This document shows, in pieces, positions 57,435 through 64,000 of a stretch of DNA of 64,000 nucleotides. The stretch lies in contig NZ_LZQD01000001.1 in assembly GCF_001858025.1 (NCBI RefSeq), positions 698,572 to 762,571 on the forward strand. Direction: 5' to 3'. The translations under genes were made by a program, and so were the position numbers. The stretch's first letter is position 1, and every line of letters starts with the position of its first letter. The stretch is from Trichormus sp. NMC-1 (GTDB taxonomy: Bacteria > Cyanobacteriota > Cyanobacteriia > Cyanobacteriales > Nostocaceae). The notes under the pieces are model-generated. The model was given only the letters and a program-made list of their open reading frames with translations. It ran no database searches and was not told the DNA's origin.

Positions 57435-57872
57435 ATGACTAATACACAACCAGCAATTTTAGGCTTTGATCCCGGTCGAGATAAATGTGGTGTGGCCGTG
57501 ATGGGACTGGATCGGCAACTGTATTATCATCAAGTTGTACCTGCTGCCGATGCGATCGCTCACATTGAATCACTGCGCCAGAAATTCCCAATTTCTTTAG
57601 TAGTCATGGGCGACCAAACAACTGCCAAGAAGTGGAAACAGCAATTAAATCAGGAATTAACAGACAAGCTGAATATTATTTTAGTCGATGAGCGTTATAG
57701 CACTTTAGAAGCACGCGATCGCTATTGGCAGATGTTCCCACCAACAGGACTCACCAAACTCTTACCCAAGGGTATGCGACAACCTCCCAGACCAATAGAT
57801 GACATTGTGGCCATCCTGTTAATTGAACGCTACCTCAACCGCTTAACTTCTAGCAGTCTTAGTGATAACTGA
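57435..57872 (+). CDS. YqgF/RuvX-like RNase H-fold nuclease
   Basis: 145 residues from ATG 57435; the longer frame from 57354 only translates a TTCCCTATTCCC repeat. It has the RNase H-type first strand LGFDPGRDKCGVAVMG with the catalytic Asp, LVDERYSTLEARDRYW with the Glu, and a final Asp in RPIDDIVAILL. Homologues process pre-16S rRNA or resolve Holliday junctions; this divergent cyanobacterial form cannot be assigned to either. Confidence 0.85.
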   Translation: MTNTQPAILGFDPGRDKCGVAVMGLDRQLYYHQVVPAADAIAHIESLRQKFPISLVVMGDQTTAKKWKQQLNQELTDKLNIILVDERYSTLEARDRYWQMFPPTGLTKLLPKGMRQPPRPIDDIVAILLIERYLNRLTSSSLSDN

Positions 57873-57876
57873 ATAA

Positions 57877-58173
57877 TTACAACTCAGCCCGAATAGTAAA
57901 AGCATAATCTCCCCCTGGTTCTAACTGGTAATCTTGTGTTTCCAGAAAGCGTCCTAGAGGTTCCTTTATTAAAGCCCGTCCTTGGGAAGGTTTCACAGAA
58001 AGTTCTCCCCGACGGAAATGCCATTGAAAATGCCATTCAAAATCACCTGCGCTCACTTCACCTTCAAGAAAGCCATGTTGCCAAGATTGGCGAGTGATTC
58101 TGACATTGGCGGTTGTTTCTGGTAGACGTTTAGCACTCACTATGCTTTGTGTCAAGTATGGGATAACAGTCAA
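57877..58173 (-). CDS. DUF3146 family protein
   Basis: 98 residues, or 87 if translation begins at the GTG 58140 (VSAKRLPETTANVRITRQSW), which I think matches homologues better. A single small beta-rich domain of the cyanobacteria-specific DUF3146 family (GDFEWHFQWHFRRGELSVKPS). Function unknown. It is convergent with the YqgF-like gene, four bases away. Confidence 0.8.
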   Translation of the reverse strand: MTVIPYLTQSIVSAKRLPETTANVRITRQSWQHGFLEGEVSAGDFEWHFQWHFRRGELSVKPSQGRALIKEPLGRFLETQDYQLEPGGDYAFTIRAEL

Positions 58174-58376
58174 CCATGTAGGTTACTTAATCTTTATGTA
58201 CCAAAAATCCCGGAAATTGACAAATTGGTAGGAGTTACGCATGAGGTACAAAAAATATCGGAGTTTCTCAGGATAAATACTTAATTTTGTCTTGCAAATA
58301 CTGGTGCTTATAAATTTAATGTTTTGTTTTTGGGTGTTATTTCGGTTGTTATTTGCTTATGTGTGAAGTGATATTT

Positions 58377-58928
58377 GAGAAGCCTAACGACTGAAGTCGC
58401 GGCTAAAGGAACAAAGCCTGCCTACGCAGGCTTTAAGATTCGAGAAAAAGGGAAGATGCATAGAAATTTTACTCAGTTGCATATACATTGTGTTTGGGGA
58501 ACTTGGGATAGATTGCCATTAGTTACGCCAGATATTCAAGAAATAATATATTCAGCAATTGCCAAACAATGCTCTGCTCTAGGATGCAAAGTAATTTCTA
58601 TCGGTGGCACATTGGATCATGTTCATTTACTGACTGGGTTTTCACCCACTTTGACAATATCTGAACTAGTGCAAAAAGTTAAAGGCAGTTCTTCCCATTT
58701 AATTACCCATGAAATCAAACCCAATGAATTTTTTAAATGGCAAGGTGGTTATGGTGCATTTACAGTCAGTCATCATCTCATAGACCAAATAGCAAATTAC
58801 ATCCGCAACCAACCAACCCACCATCAGCAAAAATCCCTAATTCCCGATTGGGAAATCATCTAATTTCTCATTGCCTGCGGAGGCAGGCTTTGTTCCTGTA
58901 GCCGCGACTTTAGTCGTTAGGCTTCTTA
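58377..58928 (+). mobile_element. RAYT-type element with long inverted ends
   Basis: The Y1 transposase gene is bounded by inverted repeats of about 47 bp: AAGCCTAACGACTGAAGTCG then CGGCTAAAGGAACAAAGCC on the left, and their complement on the right (58882-58928). Each arm contains REP-like hairpins (AAAGCCTGCCTACGCAGGC at 58413-58434; GCCTGCGGAGGCAGGC on the right). No accessory gene is included. Confidence 0.85.
58456..58863 (+). CDS. REP-associated Y1 tyrosine transposase (IS200-like)
   Basis: 135 residues from MHRNFTQLHIHCVWG, chosen because the upstream part of the frame is the terminal repeat. It has the HUH signature (DHVHLL, residues about 56-61) and a tyrosine in GGYGAFTVSHH / QIANYIRNQ, the position of the nucleophile in IS200/RAYT enzymes. 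It nicks and joins single-stranded DNA at palindromes such as those in its own ends. Confidence 0.9.
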   Translation: MHRNFTQLHIHCVWGTWDRLPLVTPDIQEIIYSAIAKQCSALGCKVISIGGTLDHVHLLTGFSPTLTISELVQKVKGSSSHLITHEIKPNEFFKWQGGYGAFTVSHHLIDQIANYIRNQPTHHQQKSLIPDWEII

Positions 58929-58959
58929 TTATTCAAAAATAATTCAAAAAAATCATACA

Positions 58960-58985
58960 GCGATGCCTGCTGTAAAAGGCATCGC
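58960..58985 (-). terminator. Probable pnp terminator hairpin
   Basis: GCGATGCCT/AGGCATCGC with an eight-base loop; on the minus strand it is followed after about eight bases by TTTTTTT. It lies 55 bp after the pnp stop. Confidence 0.55.
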
Positions 58986-59039
58986 GGATTTTAGATTTGC
59001 GATTCATCCCTAATCCAAAATCTAAAATCCTTAATCGAT

Positions 59040-61196
59040 TTAACGATTCACCGCCGCAGCTTCCCGCGCCGCAGCTGCTTGATCTGGGTGGATACCCAAG
59101 CGTGTCAGGTTAATTCTACCTTTATTGTCAATTTCGCGCACTTTGACAATCACTTCATCACCAACTGCTACTTCATCTTCAACTTTACCAACACGATAGT
59201 CAGCGAGTTGAGAAATGTGAATCATGCCTTCTTTTCCTGGCAAGAATTCCACAAACGCACCAATAGGTATAATCCGTGTTACACGTCCTACGTAAACATC
59301 ACCCTCATGCAACTTGCGAGTCATGCCTTGGACAATGTTACGCGCTCTCTTCGCCCTGCTTTCATCGACTGCGGAAATGGTAACTGTGCCATCGTCTTCG
59401 ATGTCAATTTTTGCACCAGTTTCTTCAGTGATACCTTTAATCGTTTTCCCACCGGGTCCAATGACTAGACCAATCATGTCGGGATCAATCTTGATAGTCA
59501 ACAGGCGTGGGGCATAAGCTGAAGTTTCAGCACGTGGGGTGTCGATAGTCTGAAGCATTTTGTCCAGAATATGCAACCGAGCGGATTTGGCTTGATGAAC
59601 AGCTTGAGCAATAACTTCCAAAGACAAACCAGATATTTTCATATCCATTTGCAAAGCAGTGATACCAGTATCTGTACCAGCGACTTTGAAGTCCATGTCA
59701 CCCAAAAAGTCTTCAATACCCTGAATATCGGTGAGGATTCGCACTTCGTCCCCTTCCTTAATCAGACCCATTGCCGCACCACTCACAGGTTTAATAATTG
59801 GTACACCAGCATCCATGAGCGCTAATGTAGAACCGCAGACTGAACCCATTGAGGTGGAACCGTTAGAAGAAAGTACTTCTGAAACTACGCGAATGACGTA
59901 GGGAAATTGTTCTTTTGTGGGTAGAACAGGTAAAATGGCTCTTTCTGCCAGCGCCCCATGTCCGATTTCCCGTCTTCCTGGCGCACGCATTGGTTTGGTT
60001 TCGCCAACGGAGAAAGGAGGGAAGTTATAATGATGTAGATAGCGCTTGTGTTGATCAGCTTGCAAGTCATCATTGAGGTTTTGAGCATCTCCCGGTGTGC
60101 CGAGAGTGCAAGTGGATAATACCTGGGTTAGACCCCGGTTAAATAAACCACTACCATGAACCCGCTTGGGTAAAACGTCAACTTGACAAGATATAGGTCG
60201 AACTTCATCTAGTTTGCGACCATCAACGCGAACGTTGTCTTCAACGATTTGACGGCGCATAAAGTATTTGGTAATGTCCTTAAAGGTATTACCAAGGGCT
60301 TTACTATTTGCAGTTGCGGCAGTGCGAATCGGATCTTCTTCTGGAAGATCTTGAATTTCTTCTTTTATTTGATCTTTGACAACATCTAAAGCGGCATCGC
60401 GTTCTGGTTTAGTTAACTCAAATTGCGACAAGATTTTTTTAATTTCAGCACTAGCGCGATCGCGGATATAGTTTTCTAGTGTTTGGTCTACTTCCGGTGG
60501 TGCTTCATGCACTATCTTTAGACCTAGTTCTTCGACTAAATCTAACTGTGCTTGGATTAAATCCCGCACCGCTTCGTAACCAAAATCAATCGCCTCGATA
60601 ATATCGCGTTCTGGCAATTGATTGGCTCCCGCCTCTACCATGATTACACCATCTGGTGAACCGGCGACGATGAGATCCAAATCTCCGGCTTCAATTTCTG
60701 CATAGGTGGGGTTAATAATGAAATCATCACCCACTAAGCCTACCCGTACTGCTGCCATTGGTCCATTAAAGGGAATTTGGGCAATCAGGGTAGCAATGGA
60801 AGCGCCTGTTACAGCTAATACATCAGGTGGTACTTGCTCATCCATGGACATGGTGAAGGCAATTACTTGCAAATCATCCCGCAACCATGAAGGAAAGAGA
60901 GGACGTAGAGGACGGTCGATGAGACGGCTGGTAAGAATCGTTCTTTCTGGTGGACGACCTTCTCGGCGCATGATACCACCGGGGATTCTGCCCGCTGCAT
61001 ACAATCTTTCTTCATAGTCTACAGTCAGGGGCAGAAAATCAATGCCTTCTCTGGCTTGCGATCGCGTAGCTGTCACTAAAACAGCTGTATCTCCCGATTG
61101 TATCAACACAGACCCACCCGCTTGGGGTGCTAATAGTCCTACTTTGAGTCGAATATCCCGTCCATCAAAGGATATTGACTTATCAACTTCTGCCAT
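59040..61196 (-). CDS. pnp: Polyribonucleotide nucleotidyltransferase (PNPase)
   Basis: A 718-residue 3'-5' phosphorolytic exoribonuclease and, in cyanobacteria, the enzyme that adds heteropolymeric tails. Two RNase PH domains are visible (first with [27 protein letters not shown]; second with [17 protein letters not shown]), then a KH domain ([25 protein letters not shown]) and an S1 domain ([23 protein letters not shown]). The length is normal. Confidence 0.97.
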   Translation of the reverse strand: MAEVDKSISFDGRDIRLKVGLLAPQAGGSVLIQSGDTAVLVTATRSQAREGIDFLPLTVDYEERLYAAGRIPGGIMRREGRPPERTILTSRLIDRPLRPLFPSWLRDDLQVIAFTMSMDEQVPPDVLAVTGASIATLIAQIPFNGPMAAVRVGLVGDDFIINPTYAEIEAGDLDLIVAGSPDGVIMVEAGANQLPERDIIEAIDFGYEAVRDLIQAQLDLVEELGLKIVHEAPPEVDQTLENYIRDRASAEIKKILSQFELTKPERDAALDVVKDQIKEEIQDLPEEDPIRTAATANSKALGNTFKDITKYFMRRQIVEDNVRVDGRKLDEVRPISCQVDVLPKRVHGSGLFNRGLTQVLSTCTLGTPGDAQNLNDDLQADQHKRYLHHYNFPPFSVGETKPMRAPGRREIGHGALAERAILPVLPTKEQFPYVIRVVSEVLSSNGSTSMGSVCGSTLALMDAGVPIIKPVSGAAMGLIKEGDEVRILTDIQGIEDFLGDMDFKVAGTDTGITALQMDMKISGLSLEVIAQAVHQAKSARLHILDKMLQTIDTPRAETSAYAPRLLTIKIDPDMIGLVIGPGGKTIKGITEETGAKIDIEDDGTVTISAVDESRAKRARNIVQGMTRKLHEGDVYVGRVTRIIPIGAFVEFLPGKEGMIHISQLADYRVGKVEDEVAVGDEVIVKVREIDNKGRINLTRLGIHPDQAAAAREAAAVNR

Positions 61197-61584
61197 TCAG
61201 TTTTTTTTCCTTCTATGCACGCTATTCTCTCTCTGTGGCAATCCTAACATTTATGAACTATGGACGGCTTCTGTTAAATACAAAGATCAACAAGGTTAAT
61301 CTCTGAGTCAACGTCAAGCCCGATACATAATCAGCGTATCTACCCCATCTCCACCCTCTAATACTGTGTCCGGTTAAAGACTTATTAAGACTTATAATTA
61401 GGGCTGATGCTCCAAATGGGGAGACGCTCTGACAGGTCGAGTTTTTTTGATAAGTAATTAAGTAGCCATCATGAACTGCGTACACCAGGACACATGAAAA
61501 ACTTCTTATTCCCCTCATCGCTTGCGGAGAGCAGCGCTGTGCGGGGGTTCCCCCCGTTGAGGCGACTGCGGGGGAGGGGTTACC

Positions 61585-61765
61585 AAATAAAACGTAGTGG
61601 AAATGTGCGACTACATAATAGGTGTCGTGGACGTGAACATCAAAGGGTGCTGTTCCCATTGTTACGCCGCTTAATCCACCCATGACGAACATAGAAAGTA
61701 AGCCTATAGCGAATAGCATGGCGCTGGTAAAGCGGACTTTATTTTCGCCTACCTGGGTCTTATTT
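61585..61765 (-). pseudogene. Cytochrome c oxidase subunit I (ctaD) fragment
   Basis: A frame of about 55 codons: [20 protein letters not shown] then [25 protein letters not shown]. This is the most conserved part of subunit I, containing the histidines [13 protein letters not shown] that bind the high-spin haem. After LFG the frame runs into GC-rich repeat sequence. The rest of ctaD is absent here, so this is a displaced fragment. Confidence 0.85.
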
Positions 61766-62162
61766 TCAAGTCAGAGTAACGTAAATAATTAAAGGTTTGT
61801 AGTCAGGTCTTTAGACCTGAAATTCGGGCTAAAGCCCTAACTAAGAGCCAATTTCAGAATTTGTTACCTTACTTAACATAGTTCTCTTTATTTTCGCCTA
61901 CCTACTTAGCAGGTCTTGATATAATACCCTTTCACTTTCAGGTTGATACAGATGGACAGAGGCTTTGACGTGGAGATTCATTTGGTGTCCTCACCACCTT
62001 GGCGGTTGCTATATTTTAGTTAAAAACACCAAATTGAACATTACGCCTCGTACCCAGGTTAGCCGCATTTCAGGATAGGGAGGACGCGAGGAGTGGGAGA
62101 CGCAAAAACGGCATTCAAACAAATTGAATCTTGATTTAGTCAATCATTTTTAAAGTTTAAAT
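61766..62162. other. Intergenic region
   Basis: About 400 bp with no gene. It contains a palindromic GTCTTTAGACCTGAAATTC/GGGCTAAAGCCC-type repeat (61807-61840) and a second TTTATTTTCGCCTACCT (about 61887-61903) that copies the 17 bp at 61738-61754. Confidence 0.5.
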
Positions 62163-64000
62163 ATGGCAATTTTACACGGTAGTTGGTTACTAAAAAATCA
62201 AAATAATGGTTTATTTATTTGGGGAGAAACTTGGCGAAATTTACAGATAAATCTTGAATCTATTACATCAGGAGAAATTCCATCACATCCCTTGGCAATG
62301 ACACCAACGGAGTTAAGTGATTGGTTGGAATCGCGTAATTTAAAAATTTCCAATTATATCCAAACAATATCATCTGCTGTTAGCACCATCAAAGGAAGTA
62401 AAACTACAACAAGTAAGGCAGAAAAAACTTTACCTATACAGTCCCAAATCATCGATTTAACCACAATTTTTCTAGAAAAAGATGCTTTAATTTATCCAAT
62501 ACATTCTGCTAGTTTAGATATTGATATCAACTCACCAAAATACCTACAACCTTGGAAAGTAGAAGGTTTTTGTCTCAAACCCAGCGCAGCAATTAAATTT
62601 CTCACTTCCTTACCCTTGAGTTCAACTGATGGCAAAGATGCCTTTTTAGGAGGAGATTTACGTTTTTGGGTACAAGTAGCGCGTTGGAGTTTGGATTTAA
62701 TCTCGCGCTGTAAATTTTTACCAACTATTCAAAAAGATTTAGCTGGTTCTTTAGTTGCTCAATGGCAAGTACTTTTAGATAGTGCTGTAGACGTTACTCG
62801 TCTAGAAAAATTTGCAGCTAAAATGCCCTTAGCTTGTCGTACCTATCAGCAAAATCAAGAAGATATTCAAAATAAATTGGCAGTTGATTTACCTATAAAA
62901 CCACAAGAATTAATTTTGGGTTTTCTCAACAGTATCATAGATGCCCAACTGCGCGATATGGTTGGTTCTCAATCTGCAATTGAAGCTAGAGAAATGATGT
63001 CTTTAGCATCTGCGGTACAGCATTGGTTACAAGCTTTAACTGGTGTTGATAACACAATTAATGCAGATGCAATGGGAGTGGAAAGACTAGAAGCTGCACT
63101 AAAAGCTTGGACACTGCCATTGCAATATCAATTAACAGGAAAAGCTTCATTTTGTACTTCTTTTCAACTGCTTCCTCCAGAAAATGGAGAAACAAATTGG
63201 GTATTGGCTTATTTTCTGCAAGCAGCAGATGATTCTGAATTTTTAATCAATGCAGCAACTATTTGGGCTAACCCTACAGAACAATTAATTTATCGAAATC
63301 GTACCATTGAACAACCCCAAGAAACATTGTTGCGAGGTTTGGGTTTAGCTTCTCGATTGTATCCAGTTATAGCCCCTAGTTTAGAAACTGAATCTCCTCA
63401 ATTTTGTGATCTTACACCTATGCAGGCTTATGAATTTATCAGGTCTGTAGCTTGGAGGTTAGAAGATAGCGGTTTAGGAGTTATTTTACCACCAAGTTTA
63501 GCTAACCGTGAAGGATGGGCTAACCGCTTAGGTTTAAAAATTAACGTAGAAACACCTCACAAAAAACAAGGACGTTTGGATTTACAAAGTCTGTTAAACT
63601 TCCAGTGGCAATTAGCAATTGGTGGACAGACAATTTCTAAAACTGAATTTGATAAATTGGTAGCTTTAAATAGTCCACTAGTCAAAATTAATGACGAGTG
63701 GGTAGAATTGCGTCCCCAAGATATTAAGACAGCGCAAAACTTTTTTGCATCTCGTAAACAACAAATGTCTTTATCATTAGAAGATGCTTTACGTATTAGT
63801 ACAGGAGATACTCAAGTAATTGAAAAATTACCAGTTGTTAGTTTTGAAGCTTCCGGTGCATTACAAGAATTGATTGGGGCATTAACTAATAATCAAGCAA
63901 TAGCACCTTTACCTACACCTGCAAGTTTCCGGGGACAATTACGTCCTTATCAAGAAAGAGGTGCAGCTTGGTTAGCTTTCCTAGAACGTTGGGGTTTAGG
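62163..64000 (+). CDS. SNF2-family DEAD/DEAH helicase, 3' part outside window
   Basis: Begins ATG 62163 (MAILHGSWLLKNQNNGLFIW) and stays open to the window end, so 612 residues are visible. The N-terminal 570 residues are the SNF2-associated bacterial domain (DUF3670-like), with LGLASRLYPVIAPSL and a central VILPPSLANREGW. The last residues (LRPYQERGAAWLAFLERWGLG) are the Q-motif start of the SNF2 ATPase; the Walker A motif should follow just beyond the edge. Such proteins remodel nucleoprotein complexes; the bacterial role is unclear. Confidence 0.88.
   Translation, partial: MAILHGSWLLKNQNNGLFIWGETWRNLQINLESITSGEIPSHPLAMTPTELSDWLESRNLKISNYIQTISSAVSTIKGSKTTTSKAEKTLPIQSQIIDLTTIFLEKDALIYPIHSASLDIDINSPKYLQPWKVEGFCLKPSAAIKFLTSLPLSSTDGKDAFLGGDLRFWVQVARWSLDLISRCKFLPTIQKDLAGSLVAQWQVLLDSAVDVTRLEKFAAKMPLACRTYQQNQEDIQNKLAVDLPIKPQELILGFLNSIIDAQLRDMVGSQSAIEAREMMSLASAVQHWLQALTGVDNTINADAMGVERLEAALKAWTLPLQYQLTGKASFCTSFQLLPPENGETNWVLAYFLQAADDSEFLINAATIWANPTEQLIYRNRTIEQPQETLLRGLGLASRLYPVIAPSLETESPQFCDLTPMQAYEFIRSVAWRLEDSGLGVILPPSLANREGWANRLGLKINVETPHKKQGRLDLQSLLNFQWQLAIGGQTISKTEFDKLVALNSPLVKINDEWVELRPQDIKTAQNFFASRKQQMSLSLEDALRISTGDTQVIEKLPVVSFEASGALQELIGALTNNQAIAPLPTPASFRGQLRPYQERGAAWLAFLERWGL

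Overview
The window looks like a chromosomal segment from a filamentous, probably heterocyst-forming cyanobacterium (Nostocales-like). HIP1 octamers (GCGATCGC) are scattered throughout. It carries chlB, ntcA, a cyanobacterial-type acyl-ACP synthetase, DUF3084 and DUF3146 genes, a CyRepA1-type replication gene and several families of heptameric short tandem repeats. The genus is inference.

Layout. 1-3.3 kb: membrane transport genes (AI-2E family exporter, MscS channel, voltage-gated-type ion channel) beside stubs of DUF2254 and DUF389-type genes. 4-5.6 kb: chlB. 5.7-12.8 kb: AT-rich accessory island with IscB and its omega-RNA, a PIN-domain gene with an unknown partner, an HTH antitoxin-like gene and a CyRepA1 replication protein. 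13-31 kb: housekeeping genes (TPR protein, M50 protease, FHA protein, pgl, MlaE permease, rph, NMP kinase, aas, YlqD, pdhC, CPA2 antiporter). It ends with rtcB, which is split by a 261-nt group I intron. 32.1-38.1 kb: tRNA-Ala(CGC) followed by a decayed type V-K CRISPR-associated transposon. That element keeps both ends, a tRNA-targeting guide, the CvkR-type repressor and stubs of cas12k and tnsB. Its cargo is a broken type I restriction system, a YgjP-like protease and a DUF1828 protein. 38.1-40.2 kb: VapBC-like pair and hsdS. 40.4-43.7 kb: tpiA, folP, a 620-bp heptamer array and a stomatin-like gene. 44-54 kb: polysaccharide export protein, ABC ATPase and hisB, then a group II intron whose reverse transcriptase is split by a 2,075-bp segment copied from the adjacent genes in circularly permuted order, then a truncated glycosyltransferase and fabI. 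55-64 kb: ntcA, DUF3084, YqgF-like nuclease, DUF3146, a RAYT/Y1 transposase between long inverted repeats, pnp, a cytochrome oxidase fragment and the start of a SNF2-family helicase.

Three RNA-based mobile systems stand out. (1) The group I intron lies in the active-site GNHF motif of the RNA ligase RtcB; P1 pairing, U/G splice ends, P2, P4, P7, P8 and P9 can all be drawn by eye. (2) The CAST relic has a homing guide that matches the neighbouring tRNA for 14 contiguous nt, next to a GTN PAM and 61 bp from the transposon end. (3) IscB has intact RuvC and HNH residues and a structured omega-RNA. There is also a MITE-like family in which an internal heptamer has expanded to 43 perfect copies. 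All coordinates and motif calls were made by eye; no alignment or folding program was run.
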